A stretch of DNA of 64,000 nucleotides, taken from positions 41,586 through 105,585 of the forward strand of contig JAJQDP010000001.1 of NCBI GenBank assembly GCA_021202155.1, read 5' to 3'. The translations under genes were made by a program, and so were the position numbers. This document shows positions 33,640-43,770 of the stretch, in pieces (the stretch's first letter is position 1; each line of letters opens with the position of its first letter). The notes beneath the pieces were generated by a model. It had not been told where the DNA came from, did not search any database, and was given only the letters and a program-made list of their open reading frames with translations. This DNA comes from Oscillospiraceae bacterium. Lineage in GTDB: Bacteria; Bacillota; Clostridia; Oscillospirales; Ruminococcaceae.

Positions 33640-35589
33640 ATGAAAAAACGCTTATCGTGGGTGTTGGCAGTGGCACTGCTTCTTTTGGGGATAACCTCGC
33701 TTGCGCTGTGCGTTGTGCTGTTCGCTGACGGAAGAACCGCCATGTGCGTTGCCGCCGGAATGGTGCTCCTCTGTGCCTTAATTATGTTCGTCGTGATATT
33801 GGTCATGAACAAGGATATAGCGAAGTATGTCACCAAGATGGATAAGTCAGTTGAAGCCATCAACCGCGAGGCTTTCTATGATTTCCCTGTGCCTATAATC
33901 ATAACCGACGATGAGGACAGAATCATCTGGTACAACAAGCGTTTCGAGGAGAAATTCTTCGACGACGACCGTGCCTATGGTCTGCCTCTCACGAATCTTG
34001 TCGGGAACAACTTGGCAAAGGTTTATTCCCAGAACGGCGCATGTGTCAGGATTTTCGACCGCTACTACAATGTCTACGCAAAGAAGTCGGACACCAGCCC
34101 TCTCTCAATCATAAGACTCACCGACGTCACCGACCGTGTTCTCCTTGAGGAGGAGTACAATGCCCAGAAGAAGACGGTTCTCATAATGACCGTCGACAAC
34201 TATGACGACGCCTTCCAGAATTCAAAGGAAAGCGACAAGGCAAGCGTTCAGGCTCAGATTGAGCAGATTTTCGAGCGTTTCATCGAGCATACAAACGGTG
34301 TCCTTCACAAAATCTCGAACGATAGATTTTTCGCCGTCATAGAGGAAAGACACCTCACCCAGATTATAGACGGAAAGTTCGACATCCTTGACGAAATCCG
34401 CTCCATTCAGCTTGGCGGCAGACCCTGCGTGACCCTTTCGATAGGCGTCGGCAGGGGAGCAAAGACTCTCGCCGAGAGTGAGGTTTATGCCAAGCAGGCT
34501 CTTGATATGTGCTTAGGACGCGGAGGCGACCAGGCGGCAGTCAAGACAGACTCGGGCTTTGAATTCTTCGGCGGCATCTCAAAGGCTGTCGAAAAGTCGA
34601 ACAGAGTCCGCTCGCGTATCATTGCGACAGCCCTCCGAGAGCTTGCAGATAGCTGTGGAACGGTATACCTGATGGGTCATAACTTAGCCGACTTCGACGC
34701 TGTCGGCTCCTGCATAGGACTATGCGGAGCGTTCAGAAGCGTCGGAAAAGAGGCATACGTAGTAGTAGACCCTGAGAAGAACCTCGCAAAGAAGCTGATT
34801 GAGTACATAACAGCGAGCGGCGAGGGCGACTACTTCAAGTCCTGCGAGCAGGCTGTAAATGAAATCACTCCCGAATCGCTTCTCATAATTTGCGACACCC
34901 ACAACCCGAACTTCCTTGATTCAAAGGAACTCTACGAAAAGGCAAAGACGGTTGTCGTCATCGACCACCACAGAAAGATGGTCAACTTCATCGACAACTC
35001 GGTTATCTTCTTCCATGAGCCGTTCGCGTCGAGTGCGTGTGAAATGGCGACCGAGCTCGTTCAGTACTTTGGCGTCGACTGCAGAATATCAGTCGCCGAT
35101 GCCGAGGCACTTCTGTCAGGAATCAATCTTGACACAAAGAATTTCGTCATGAGAGCGGGAACGAGAACCTTTGAAGCCGCGGCATACCTTAAGAAATTGG
35201 GCGCAGATACCGTCACGGTCAAAGGCTTCTTCTCCGACAGCCTTGAGACCTATCGCGAAAGAAGTAAGCTCATCCAGTCAGCAGAGCTCTTCCATGGCTG
35301 TGCCATAGCGACAACCGATTCGGAAAAGCCGGAGCTCATACTTGCGGCAGCACAGGCGGCTGACGAGCTTCTTGGAATCAACGGGGTAAAGGCTTCGTTC
35401 GTCGTCTACCATCTTGACGGTCAGAGCCGCGTTTCGGCAAGGTCTCTTGGATCGTTTAACGTTCAGCTCATCATGGAATCGGTGGGCGGCGGCGGACACC
35501 AGACAATGGCTGGTGCGCAGTTGAACCTCTCAGTCGAGGAGACAGTGGATAAAATCAAGTCTGCAATAGAGGACTTTATAATAGCATAA
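33640..35589 (+). CDS. gdpP: Cyclic-di-AMP phosphodiesterase GdpP (DHH family)
   Basis: 649 residues from the ATG at 33640, which has AGGTGG 6 bases upstream; a GTG at 33598 has no such site. Two membrane helices in the first 60 residues, a degenerate PAS (about 70-150), a degenerate GGDEF (about 160-290), then DHH with LMGHNLADFDAVGS, ICDTHNP and VIDHHRKM, and DHHA1 with GGGGHQTMAGAQL. It cleaves c-di-AMP to pApA, setting osmotic and wall homeostasis. The gdpP-rplI-dnaB order is conserved in Firmicutes. Confidence 0.95.
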   Translation: MKKRLSWVLAVALLLLGITSLALCVVLFADGRTAMCVAAGMVLLCALIMFVVILVMNKDIAKYVTKMDKSVEAINREAFYDFPVPIIITDDEDRIIWYNKRFEEKFFDDDRAYGLPLTNLVGNNLAKVYSQNGACVRIFDRYYNVYAKKSDTSPLSIIRLTDVTDRVLLEEEYNAQKKTVLIMTVDNYDDAFQNSKESDKASVQAQIEQIFERFIEHTNGVLHKISNDRFFAVIEERHLTQIIDGKFDILDEIRSIQLGGRPCVTLSIGVGRGAKTLAESEVYAKQALDMCLGRGGDQAAVKTDSGFEFFGGISKAVEKSNRVRSRIIATALRELADSCGTVYLMGHNLADFDAVGSCIGLCGAFRSVGKEAYVVVDPEKNLAKKLIEYITASGEGDYFKSCEQAVNEITPESLLIICDTHNPNFLDSKELYEKAKTVVVIDHHRKMVNFIDNSVIFFHEPFASSACEMATELVQYFGVDCRISVADAEALLSGINLDTKNFVMRAGTRTFEAAAYLKKLGADTVTVKGFFSDSLETYRERSKLIQSAELFHGCAIATTDSEKPELILAAAQAADELLGINGVKASFVVYHLDGQSRVSARSLGSFNVQLIMESVGGGGHQTMAGAQLNLSVEETVDKIKSAIEDFIIA

Positions 35590-35608
35590 CAAGAAAGGAT
35601 AACTCAAT

Positions 35609-36058
35609 ATGAAGGTAATTCTTTTAAAGGACGTAAAGGGCTCCGGTAAAGCCGGAACGGTTTTGGAGGTAGCAGACGGCTACGCCAGAAACTATCTCAT
35701 CGTCAAGGGTCTTGCAATCGAGGCAACTCCGAAGAACATAAACGACCTTGAAGGCAAGAAGGCATCCGCACAGTATAAGCTTGACACCGCAAAGGCTGAG
35801 GCTGAAGCGGCGGCAAAAGCTCTCAAAGACGGAAAGATAGTAATCAAGTCTAAAGCCGGTCAGAACGGCAAGCTTTTCGGCTCTGTCACTACCAGCATCA
35901 TCAGCGAAAAGATCAAAGAGCAGTATGGCGTCACAATAGACAAAAAGAAGATTTCTCTTAATGGCGACATCAAGGCTTATGGCGATTATGATGTCGAGAT
36001 AAAGATGACCCAGGGTGTCAATGCCAAGCTCACAGTCAGCGTAGTCCCCGAGGACTAA
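35609..36058 (+). CDS. rplI: 50S ribosomal protein L9
   Basis: 149 residues, standard length. Begins [21 protein letters not shown] with the L9 signature [17 protein letters not shown], then the long connecting helix (about 42-75) and C-terminal domain. Sits 19 bases after gdpP with AAAGGA before the ATG. Confidence 0.98.
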   Translation: MKVILLKDVKGSGKAGTVLEVADGYARNYLIVKGLAIEATPKNINDLEGKKASAQYKLDTAKAEAEAAAKALKDGKIVIKSKAGQNGKLFGSVTTSIISEKIKEQYGVTIDKKKISLNGDIKAYGDYDVEIKMTQGVNAKLTVSVVPED

Positions 36059-36094
36059 GCGAAAGAAAGAATAATCAGCAAAGGAGGGAACAAC

Positions 36095-37456
36095 ATGCCT
36101 GTCAACAGCCTGACAGCCGCGGATTTGGGAGGAAGAGAGCTTCCTTACAGCCTTGAAGCCGAGCAAACGGTTCTGGGCGCACTTCTTCTGAACCCGGACG
36201 CTCTTCCGACAGCAATCGCGCATCTCAAGCCGGAAAGCTTCTACCGCGACCAGCACAGAGAGCTCTATTCGATAATTCTCAGGATGTTCTCGAACGGTCA
36301 GCGTTCGGACATTATAACCGTCATGAACGAAGCGGTCAATGAGAAGGTTTTTGAGACACCCGAGATGGCAAAAGTATACCTCAAGGGTATAATGGACAGT
36401 GTTCCCTCAACCTCCAATATAGAATCCTACTGCAAGATTGTCGAGGATAAGTATCTGACACGCTCGCTCATCAACGCTTCACGCGAGATTTTGGACACAG
36501 CGATGGACGGCTCTGAGGACTCGAAGACACTTCTTGACATGGCGGAGCAGAAGATTTACGAAATCCGCCAGGGCAGGGAAGTCGAGGGACTGACCAGACT
36601 CAGCGACATTGTTGTTTCCGCCTATGACCATATCCAGAAGCTTTCGGGCGAGGATAAGGATTTATATAAGGGCTTGAGCAGTGGCTTCTCACTTCTTGAC
36701 AGCTACATATCGGGACTCAACAAGTCCGACCTCATCATAGTCGCGGCTCGCCCGGGTATGGGTAAGTCGGCTTTTGCGTTCAATGTCGCGGCAAACGTTG
36801 CCAAGAGGAGTCCTGACAAGACCATCTGCGCATTCTCTCTTGAGATGAGCAAGGAACAGCTTGGAATCAGAATGTTAAGCTCCGAAGCTTTAGTTCCGAA
36901 TACCAATCTGACGTCCGGAAAGCTCACCCCCGAGGACTGGATAAAGCTTGCGGGTGCGGCTGAATCGCTCTCAAAAATGAATATCTATATCGACGATACC
37001 GCCGGAATCACCGTTCCGCAGATAAAGGCAAAGCTGAGAAGAATGAGAAACTTAGGTCTCGTCATCATCGACTATCTCCAGCTCATGGAGTCGACCGGCA
37101 ACCATGCCAGCCGTGTAAACGAGGTCTCGGAGATAACCAGGCAGATTAAGCTGATGGCTAAGGAGCTTGATGTTCCCGTAATGCTTCTCTCGCAGTTGAA
37201 CCGTTCCGTTGAGGCGAGGCAGGACCACCGTCCTCTTCCCTCCGACCTACGTGAATCGGGCTCTATCGAGCAGGACGCCGACATAATCCTATTCATCTAC
37301 CGCGAGGGCGTCTATAATAAGGAAGCCGAAAATCAGGCGGCGAGCGAATGCATAGTCTCAAAGAACCGCCACGGTGCCACAGGAACAGTTCCACTTGCAT
37401 TCATCGGCGAGTACACCCTGTTCAGAAGCACCACCCGGGATGTAGACAATGCTTAG
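36095..37456 (+). CDS. dnaB: Replicative DNA helicase
   Basis: 453 residues (called DnaC in Bacillus). The N-terminal DnaG-interacting domain begins around RELPYSLEAEQTVLGALLL; the RecA-like motor has Walker A VAARPGMGKSAFA, Walker B LVIIDYLQLM and LRESGSIEQDADIILF. Hexameric helicase that unwinds DNA at the fork. GGAGGG ribosome site; its last codons overlap tilS by 8 bases. Confidence 0.98.
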   Translation: MPVNSLTAADLGGRELPYSLEAEQTVLGALLLNPDALPTAIAHLKPESFYRDQHRELYSIILRMFSNGQRSDIITVMNEAVNEKVFETPEMAKVYLKGIMDSVPSTSNIESYCKIVEDKYLTRSLINASREILDTAMDGSEDSKTLLDMAEQKIYEIRQGREVEGLTRLSDIVVSAYDHIQKLSGEDKDLYKGLSSGFSLLDSYISGLNKSDLIIVAARPGMGKSAFAFNVAANVAKRSPDKTICAFSLEMSKEQLGIRMLSSEALVPNTNLTSGKLTPEDWIKLAGAAESLSKMNIYIDDTAGITVPQIKAKLRRMRNLGLVIIDYLQLMESTGNHASRVNEVSEITRQIKLMAKELDVPVMLLSQLNRSVEARQDHRPLPSDLRESGSIEQDADIILFIYREGVYNKEAENQAASECIVSKNRHGATGTVPLAFIGEYTLFRSTTRDVDNA

Positions 37457-38759
37457 CTCCGTTTCAGATACAATTAAGAAATATAACATGCTTGAGTCGG
37501 GCGAGAGGGTATTGGTCGCCCTTTCGGGAGGAGCAGACAGCGTTTCGCTTCTCTTGACTCTCAAAGACCTTGGTTATCAGGTTTTCGCCGTTCACGTGAA
37601 CCATCACTTAAGAGGCGAAGAAAGCGACCGCGACGAGAACTTCTGCAAGGATTTGTGCAAAAGCCTCGGTGTTGAGTTCTATGTCGAGCACGTTGATGTG
37701 ACCGGTTACTGCAAAACAACCGGCAAGTCAACCGAAGAGGGCGCAAGAGTGCTCCGGTACGAGGCACTTGACAAGCACTCGGGCGGCTCAAAAATCGCGA
37801 CAGCGCACAACCTTGACGACTGCTTTGAGACGACGCTCTTTAACCTGGTCAGAGGCTGTGGAATCGGCGGTCTCACTGGAATTCCTCCCGTCAGAGACAA
37901 CATCATAAGACCACTTATCGGCACTTCCCGGGCAGAAATTCTTGAATTCTTGGATTCAAGAGGGCAGACCTACGTCACCGACAGCACGAATCTTGAGGAT
38001 GACTGCTCCCGCAATATTATTCGCCTGAACGTAATCCCGGAACTCAAGAGAATCAACCCATCGCTCCTCAAGACCTATAAATCGAGCCTTGAGAATTTCG
38101 AGAGTGCAGATAATTATATCGATAGGGAAGCCGAGAAGCTTCTTGAGGGCTCAGAATACACCTTCCCCGAAGACTGCGACGACCTTATTTTAGCGACTGC
38201 ACTTGGAAAGATTCTGCGGAAAAACGGTGTTGAGCCGTCGAAGCCAAAGATTGACGAGCTGAAAGGGCTTGTTAAAACTGGCGGAAAGGTGAACCTCAAA
38301 AAGGGAGTTTATGCCATCTGTAAGGACAGAAAACTCAGGATAACAGGTGACAGAGCGAATGCTCCCGAACCAATGCAACTGTCCGACACCGGAAGTTACA
38401 CATGGGGGACTGTGGTGATAGATTTCACTGAGATTTCACAATTTGATATATCGACTTATAACAAAAGAAGTTTAAAATGGCTGATGGATAAAGATAGGCT
38501 CGCTGGCACTTTGACCGTCCGGGCATATCTTGGTTCCGAAAAGATAAAGCTAATGGGAAATGGCTTCACATCCACAGTCAAAAAGCTTCTTGCCGGATGC
38601 CCGGCTGAAAAGCGCAAGCTCGTCCCGATTGTTTCGGACGACATGGGCGCGGTTTTCGTTAAGGGCTTCGGCGTTTCCGAAAGGGTTTCATGCACGGCTG
38701 ATACAACCGTTGCTTTGAAAATAGAAATAAGAGAAAAATTTGACAAAAGGGATGTTTGA
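37449..38759 (+). CDS. tilS: tRNA(Ile)-lysidine synthase
   Basis: 436 residues. PP-loop LVALSGGADSVSLLL near residue 25, TAHNLDDCFETTLFNL and the C-terminal TilS substrate-binding domain. Converts C34 of the CAU-anticodon isoleucine tRNA to lysidine, using ATP and lysine. Starts inside the end of dnaB, so translation is coupled. The tilS-hpt-ftsH order is conserved in Firmicutes. Confidence 0.96.
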   Translation: MLSSVSDTIKKYNMLESGERVLVALSGGADSVSLLLTLKDLGYQVFAVHVNHHLRGEESDRDENFCKDLCKSLGVEFYVEHVDVTGYCKTTGKSTEEGARVLRYEALDKHSGGSKIATAHNLDDCFETTLFNLVRGCGIGGLTGIPPVRDNIIRPLIGTSRAEILEFLDSRGQTYVTDSTNLEDDCSRNIIRLNVIPELKRINPSLLKTYKSSLENFESADNYIDREAEKLLEGSEYTFPEDCDDLILATALGKILRKNGVEPSKPKIDELKGLVKTGGKVNLKKGVYAICKDRKLRITGDRANAPEPMQLSDTGSYTWGTVVIDFTEISQFDISTYNKRSLKWLMDKDRLAGTLTVRAYLGSEKIKLMGNGFTSTVKKLLAGCPAEKRKLVPIVSDDMGAVFVKGFGVSERVSCTADTTVALKIEIREKFDKRDV

Positions 38760-38760
38760 C

Positions 38761-39285
38761 ATGGAATATTCAGATAACATTGAGGTCATGATTACAAGGG
38801 ATCAGATCTCGGAAGCGGTGAAAAAGCTTGGTGCGAAGATAACCGAGGACTACCGCGATAAGGAAATCGAGCTGATCGGCGTCCTCAAGGGCTCGTTTGT
38901 ATTCATGGCGGATTTGATAAGAGCTATCGACCTGCCGATAACCTTGGATTTCATCAGTGCGAAGAGCTATGTTGGAACTCAGTCGGTCGGGGCAGTCAAG
39001 ATATATATGGATACCGAGCTTGATGTAGCCGGGAAGAGCATACTCTTGGTCGAGGACATCCTTGACACCGGAAGAACTCTCAGCGTTCTCAAGGAAACTA
39101 TGCTTGCCCGCGGTGCCAAGGACGTAAAAATAGCCGCTTTCATGGATAAGCCATCACGCAGAACTATCGAAATCGATGCAGACTATTGTTGCTTTACAAT
39201 AGAGGACAGATTTGTAGTCGGCTACGGTCTTGACTACAATGAGCAGTACAGAAACCTTGACTATATCGGAGAGGTGATTCTCTGA
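38761..39285 (+). CDS. hpt: Hypoxanthine phosphoribosyltransferase
   Basis: 174 residues from the ATG at 38761, chosen because AAAGGG lies 9 bases upstream and it abuts the tilS stop; earlier in-frame starts overlap tilS. PRPP-binding motif LLVEDILDTGRTL and the N-terminal LKGSFVFMADLIRAI. Salvages hypoxanthine and guanine to IMP and GMP. Confidence 0.95.
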   Translation: MEYSDNIEVMITRDQISEAVKKLGAKITEDYRDKEIELIGVLKGSFVFMADLIRAIDLPITLDFISAKSYVGTQSVGAVKIYMDTELDVAGKSILLVEDILDTGRTLSVLKETMLARGAKDVKIAAFMDKPSRRTIEIDADYCCFTIEDRFVVGYGLDYNEQYRNLDYIGEVIL

Positions 39286-39320
39286 ACTGCTACCAATTCA
39301 ACAAGAAATGAGGAATATAT

Positions 39321-41258
39321 TTGAACCATAGAAATAACCGCTCAAGGGGTCTTATAGCATATTTCATATTTGCCGCAGTGATCCTCTTGTTCATGATAAT
39401 AGCTTTCCAGAGCATGATGTCGACGGGTGAGACCTATTCTTATTCGGAGATAATGAGCTACTTCGATAATTACGAGGTCAGCTACTTCTCACTTAACTTA
39501 GGCTCCGGCGAGCTTAACATGACTCTCGACACGGGTGAAGAGTTAACATATGACGTTCCAAGCGTAAATGCTCTCTATAACGAACTGTTCAGCGATGGCA
39601 ACAACTATCGCGACGAGTACAACGCAACCCATTCGACACCTCTTGAGTACGATTTGGTTGCCGCAACCGACAGCTCCTTCTGGCTGAATCTTATCCCGAC
39701 TCTTCTGATGATAGGCGTCATGATATTCCTTGTAATATCGATGTCACGCAGTATTTCGTCAGCCGGTATGATAGGCTCAGTTGGCAAGGCTAACGTCAAG
39801 GTTGAAAACGGCGGACAGACAAAGGTCACGTTCGAGGATGTTGCAGGTGCTGATGAGGAGAAAGCCGAGCTCCAGGAAATTGTCGAGCTCCTCAAAGACC
39901 CGAAGAAGTATCAGGATATAGGCGCGAAGATTCCGAAGGGTGTCCTTTTGGTGGGACCTCCCGGTAACGGTAAAACCCTTCTTGCCAAGGCTGTTGCAGG
40001 CGAGGCGGGAGTTCCGTTCTTCTCAATATCCGGTTCCGACTTCCTTGAGCTCTATGTCGGTGTCGGTGCTGCAAGAGTAAGAGACCTCTTCGACCAGGCT
40101 AAAAAAGCCGCTCCTTCTATCATCTTCATCGATGAGATTGATGCTGTAGGACGCCGCAGAGGAACAGGCTTGGGCGGCGGTCACGACGAACGTGAACAGA
40201 CGCTCAATCAGCTCCTCGTTGAGATGGACGGCTTCGAGAGCAACACAAACGTCATCGTCATGGCGGCTACCAACCGTAAGGACGTTCTCGACCCGGCACT
40301 CCTGAGACCCGGTCGTTTCGACAGACAGGTTTACGTCAACTATCCCGACATCAAGGGAAGGGAAGCAATCTTAAAGGTTCACTCAAAGAACAAGCCTTTA
40401 GCTCCCGATGTTGATTTGCACACAGTAGCGTCGGCTACAGTTGGCTTCACCGGTGCTGATTTGGCAAACCTCATGAATGAGGCGGCACTTCTTGCCGTCA
40501 AGGCGGGGAGAAAGGCTATCACCGCTCAGGATCTTAATGATGCTTCCATAAAAGTCATCGCTGGTCCCGAGAAGAAGTCCAAGGTTGTCACAGAAAACGA
40601 CAAGAAGATCACTGCTTACCACGAATCGGGTCACGCCATCTGCCACTACTATTGCCCGACCCAGGATAAGGTTCAGGAAATCTCTATCATCCCGCGTGGT
40701 CAGGCTGGCGGCTATACAATGGCACTCCCGGACCATGACAAGGCATATGCCACCCGTAAGGAAATGGGCGAGGAGATTGTCACCCTCTTGGGAGGCAGAG
40801 CCGCCGAGAAGGTTGTCCTTGACGACATCTCGACAGGTGCCTCTAATGACCTTGAGCGCGCTACCAGTATTGCTCGTAGTATGGTAACTCAGTATGGCTT
40901 CAGCGACATGATTGGTCCCGTTGTTTACGGCAGAGACGATGACGAGGTATTCTTAGGTCGTGACTACAACTCGAACAAGGCTTATTCCGAGGTTATCGCA
41001 AGTGAGATTGACGCGGAAGTCCGTTCAATCATCCACGGCGCATATGACAAGGCACAGGCTATCCTCACCGAGCATATCGAACAGCTCCACACCGTTGCGA
41101 AGTTCCTCTATGAGCACGAGAAGGTCACCGGAGAGCAGTTCATGCTCCTCATGCAGGGATTCAATCCCGATGATCCGACACCTGAGCTTCCTGACAATCC
41201 AACCCCCGGACTTCCAGGCAGTCAGACTCCCGAGCCGATGCCCGCTCCTGCACAGTAA
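39321..41258 (+). CDS. ftsH: ATP-dependent zinc metalloprotease FtsH
   Basis: 645 residues beginning at a TTG codon; GAGG 7 bases upstream supports it and no nearer ATG fits. Two membrane helices (about 11-30 and 112-132) flank a 75-residue outer domain. AAA+ core: Walker [14 protein letters not shown], Walker [19 protein letters not shown] region and the zinc site HESGHAICH. Degrades misassembled membrane proteins and regulators. Unusual Pro-rich C-tail of about 30 residues. Terminator at 41273. Confidence 0.97.
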   Translation: MNHRNNRSRGLIAYFIFAAVILLFMIIAFQSMMSTGETYSYSEIMSYFDNYEVSYFSLNLGSGELNMTLDTGEELTYDVPSVNALYNELFSDGNNYRDEYNATHSTPLEYDLVAATDSSFWLNLIPTLLMIGVMIFLVISMSRSISSAGMIGSVGKANVKVENGGQTKVTFEDVAGADEEKAELQEIVELLKDPKKYQDIGAKIPKGVLLVGPPGNGKTLLAKAVAGEAGVPFFSISGSDFLELYVGVGAARVRDLFDQAKKAAPSIIFIDEIDAVGRRRGTGLGGGHDEREQTLNQLLVEMDGFESNTNVIVMAATNRKDVLDPALLRPGRFDRQVYVNYPDIKGREAILKVHSKNKPLAPDVDLHTVASATVGFTGADLANLMNEAALLAVKAGRKAITAQDLNDASIKVIAGPEKKSKVVTENDKKITAYHESGHAICHYYCPTQDKVQEISIIPRGQAGGYTMALPDHDKAYATRKEMGEEIVTLLGGRAAEKVVLDDISTGASNDLERATSIARSMVTQYGFSDMIGPVVYGRDDDEVFLGRDYNSNKAYSEVIASEIDAEVRSIIHGAYDKAQAILTEHIEQLHTVAKFLYEHEKVTGEQFMLLMQGFNPDDPTPELPDNPTPGLPGSQTPEPMPAPAQ

Positions 41259-41272
41259 TCCCACAGTTCAAA

Positions 41273-41304
41273 AGCCCGCTTGAATAAAAAAAGCGGGCAT
41301 TTTT
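41273..41304 (+). terminator. Terminator of the rnj-ftsH run
   Basis: Stem GCCCGCT/AGCGGGC with an 11-base A-rich loop and a following ATTTTTG. Confidence 0.85.
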
Positions 41305-41327
41305 GTCGAAAAATTTTCAATCAAGTA

Positions 41328-41357
41328 TTGACAAGATGCATGAGAGTGTTATATAAT
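41328..41357 (+). promoter_or_regulatory. Promoter of the uracil/xanthine permease gene
   Basis: TTGACA (41328-41333), 18-base spacer, TATAAT (41352-41357). ATATAATATC covering the -10 box is repeated in exact inverted form at 41391-41400. Confidence 0.8.
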
Positions 41358-41363
41358 ATCCAA

Positions 41364-41520
41364 GGTCAATCGCGGTGCCATGCCGAGCACGATATTATAT
41401 TTAAGATTCCAAGCCTTATCGTTTCTCGGCGATAGGGCTTTTATTTCATAATGACGGCGATACCGCTACCATAGTTCTCATTCCTGCCGATAACGCGGGA
41501 ATAAGATAAATCATCCACAC
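41364..41520 (+). promoter_or_regulatory. Permease leader with an attenuator-like terminator
   Basis: The leader of about 190 bases contains hairpin GTGC/GCAC (41375-41390), then stem AAGCCTTATCG (41411)/CGATAGGGCTT (41430) followed by TTATTT, a credible intrinsic terminator well before the gene, and a third hairpin ATTCCTGC/GCGGGAAT near 41480-41505. The PyrR-binding consensus and the purine-riboswitch core were not found, so the regulator is open. Confidence 0.55.
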
Positions 41521-41551
41521 TACGAAAAATATGCTAATTGGAGGAAGTATC

Positions 41552-42910
41552 ATGAAACTCACCTACGGAATTTCAGACAAGCCGAAATTCGGTCAGCTCA
41601 TCGTCTTCGCGCTTCAGCAGCTTCTGGCTATACTCGCCGCAACTATCGCAGTCCCTGCAATTGTCGGCAACGGTATGTCCCAGTCGGCTGCTCTTTTTGG
41701 TGCCGGTGTCGGAACAATCGTCTATTTACTCTTCACGAAATTCAAAAGCCCCGTATTCGTTGGATCGTCGTTTGCGTTCATCGGCTCTATGACAGCCGCA
41801 TTCGCAGGCGGCGTTTCTATGTCAGTGGGTTATTTGGGACTCATCATCGGTGCGGTAATGGCTGGACTCGTCTATGTAGTACTTGCAATCATCGTCAAGT
41901 TCGCGGGAGTCGGATGGATCTCAAAACTCATGCCCGCAGTCGTAATCGGTCCCACCGTTTCAATCATCGGTCTTTCCCTTGCCGGAAATGCTGTAAGCGA
42001 CGCTCTTGACTCTACATACGACATGAACCTTCACAGCACCGTCTGCCTTATCTGTGCCTTGGTCACCCTCTTTGCGGTAGTCATCAGCTCGGTTTATGGC
42101 AAGAAGATGGCAAAGCTCATCCCGTTCATCATCGGTATCGCATGTGGCTATGTCGTTGCGGCAATCTTTACCGTAGTCGGAACTGCAACAGGTAACGAAC
42201 AGCTCTTAATCATCGATTTCTCGCAGTTCGCGAACATGCAGTGGTATCCCGACTTCACATTCGTCAAGGCTTTCAGCGGAAGCTATGACTTCGGCGATGT
42301 CGGAAGCATTGGAGCATACTTAGGAACTATTGCAGTAGCCTATGTCCCTGTTGCACTCGTTGTATTCGCTGAGCATATCGCCGACCACAAGAACCTCTCC
42401 ACTATCATCGGTCATGACCTTCTTGAAGACCCTGGACTTTCGAGAACACTCCTTGGCGATGGTGTTGGCTCAATGGCTGGTGCAATCTTCGGCGGTTGCC
42501 CGAACACCACCTATGGCGAGAGTGTCGGCTGTGTCGCAATCACCGGCAACGCTTCTGTAATCACAATCTTCACGACCGCTATCATTGCAATGCTGATTTC
42601 CTTCTTTGCTCCGTTTGTAACGCTCCTCGCAACCATTCCTTCCTGCGTAATGGGCGGCGTCTGCATCACTCTCTATGGCTTCATCGCAGTTTCCGGACTC
42701 AAGATGATCCAGTCTGTTGACCTCGGCGACAATAAGAATATCTTCACCGTTTCAGTAATACTCATCTGCGGTATCGGCGGAATGGAGCTCACATTTGGTT
42801 CAGTAACCATCACCAGCATCGCCTGCGCTCTCATCCTCGGCATCATCGTAAATCTTGTACTCTCAAGAAAGAGCGAGAAGTCTGAGAATTCTGAGAAGAC
42901 CGAAAAGTAA
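41552..42910 (+). CDS. Uracil/xanthine permease (NCS2 family, UraA-like)
   Basis: 452 residues from the ATG at 41552 (GGAGG 7 bases upstream). About 14 membrane segments; FGQLIVFALQQLLAILAATIA at the start, the two half-helix turns around FVGSSFAFIGS and GCPNTTYGESVGCVA, and VFAEHIADHKNL match UraA-type nucleobase:H+ symporters. Takes up uracil or xanthine; it cannot be told from sequence which. Controlled by the long leader upstream. Confidence 0.92.
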   Translation: MKLTYGISDKPKFGQLIVFALQQLLAILAATIAVPAIVGNGMSQSAALFGAGVGTIVYLLFTKFKSPVFVGSSFAFIGSMTAAFAGGVSMSVGYLGLIIGAVMAGLVYVVLAIIVKFAGVGWISKLMPAVVIGPTVSIIGLSLAGNAVSDALDSTYDMNLHSTVCLICALVTLFAVVISSVYGKKMAKLIPFIIGIACGYVVAAIFTVVGTATGNEQLLIIDFSQFANMQWYPDFTFVKAFSGSYDFGDVGSIGAYLGTIAVAYVPVALVVFAEHIADHKNLSTIIGHDLLEDPGLSRTLLGDGVGSMAGAIFGGCPNTTYGESVGCVAITGNASVITIFTTAIIAMLISFFAPFVTLLATIPSCVMGGVCITLYGFIAVSGLKMIQSVDLGDNKNIFTVSVILICGIGGMELTFGSVTITSIACALILGIIVNLVLSRKSEKSENSEKTEK

Positions 42911-42937
42911 ACAGTCAGAATCTTCTGCATAAACAAA

Positions 42938-42972
42938 GAGAGGAACCGGCAATGGTTCCTCTCATTTATATA
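42938..42972 (+). terminator. Terminator after the permease gene
   Basis: Perfect 10-bp stem GAGAGGAACC/GGTTCCTCTC around GGCAAT, then ATTTATAT. Confidence 0.8.
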
Positions 42973-43019
42973 AAGGGCATGTGGACTGTGTGCCCGTCAC
43001 AAGCAAGATAATCAGGTGA

Positions 43020-43451
43020 TTATCTGATTTCGAGCTTCTTGGTTTTGGGCTTCACCTCCTGAACCTTCGGCAGTGTGAGCTTCAGAACTCCGTCTGTGAA
43101 TTCTGCATCGATGTGCTCGGTGTCAATGCCGGTGGTGTCAAAGCTTCTCTGATAAGAGCCGTACGAACGCTCGCAACGGACGTAGTTGCCCTTCTTGTCC
43201 TTCTCCTCATACTCCGAATGTCTCTCAGCGGTGATGGTGAGGACGTTGTCGGTGAGCTCAAGATTTATGTCTTCCTTCTTTACTCCGGGAAGGTCAGCTT
43301 CGAGGACATATCCATCATCGGTCTCCCTGATGTCGGTTGAGAAGGCAGCTCTTGATGCGGGAGTCTCTCCAAAGAATGCCTTTTCCATTTCGTCGATCTC
43401 TCTGAACGGGTCGAACACTGAAACATTTCTTCTAACGTAAGGTACTAACAT
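43020..43451 (-). CDS. Hsp20/alpha-crystallin small heat-shock protein
   Basis: 143 residues. The alpha-crystallin core (about 35-140) shows DIRETDDGYVLEADLPGVKKEDI and the terminal FTDGVLKLTLPK, with the C-tail after it. N-terminal MLVPYVRRNVSVFDPFREIDEM is typical of Clostridial members. An ATP-independent holdase. TAGGAGG ribosome site. A CIRCE-like operator lies about 200 bases upstream. Confidence 0.95.
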   Translation of the reverse strand: MLVPYVRRNVSVFDPFREIDEMEKAFFGETPASRAAFSTDIRETDDGYVLEADLPGVKKEDINLELTDNVLTITAERHSEYEEKDKKGNYVRCERSYGSYQRSFDTTGIDTEHIDAEFTDGVLKLTLPKVQEVKPKTKKLEIR

Positions 43452-43641
43452 AGTAAATTCCTCCTAAAAAATTTTTTGTTATTGTGCGGCTATTTTTAAG
43501 CTTTATGCTTTAGCCGTTGCTTTTTATTTCTGTCTCGGGGTTTCTTCCCTTCAACGATTATGATTATAGACCCCGTATGTGTCGATATAATGTCAGAACG
43601 GTTATGTTTCGGTGAAAATTAGCAGTCAAATCGGCTAATTG

Positions 43642-43668
43642 CTAACACTCTGATTTTCACAGTGCTAA
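43642..43668. promoter_or_regulatory. Degenerate CIRCE (HrcA) operator
   Basis: CTAACACTC - 9 bases - CAGTGCTAA: 15 of 18 positions match TTAGCACTC-N9-GAGTGCTAA with the exact spacing. It lies in the 319-base gap between the divergent hsp20 and DUF3737 genes. A further half-like TTAGCAGTC precedes it at 43619. Confidence 0.6.
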
Positions 43669-43687
43669 AATTCGATTTTCTCGGGTA

Positions 43688-43716
43688 TTGCAATTGAGTG
43701 CGAAATGTGATATTAT
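43688..43716 (+). promoter_or_regulatory. Promoter of the DUF3737 operon
   Basis: TTGCAA (43688-43693), 17-base spacer, TATTAT (43711-43716), starting 19 bases after the CIRCE-like site. Confidence 0.65.
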
Positions 43717-43770
43717 AATAGGTTAGAAAAGTATTTATATCACGCAAAGAACAGGGAGTATCATTATTAA

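Noticed and set aside
41364..41551. Purine riboswitch or PyrR attenuator in the permease leader
   Set aside because: The conserved core of the purine aptamer and the PyrR-loop consensus are both absent; only a generic attenuator-like hairpin can be supported.
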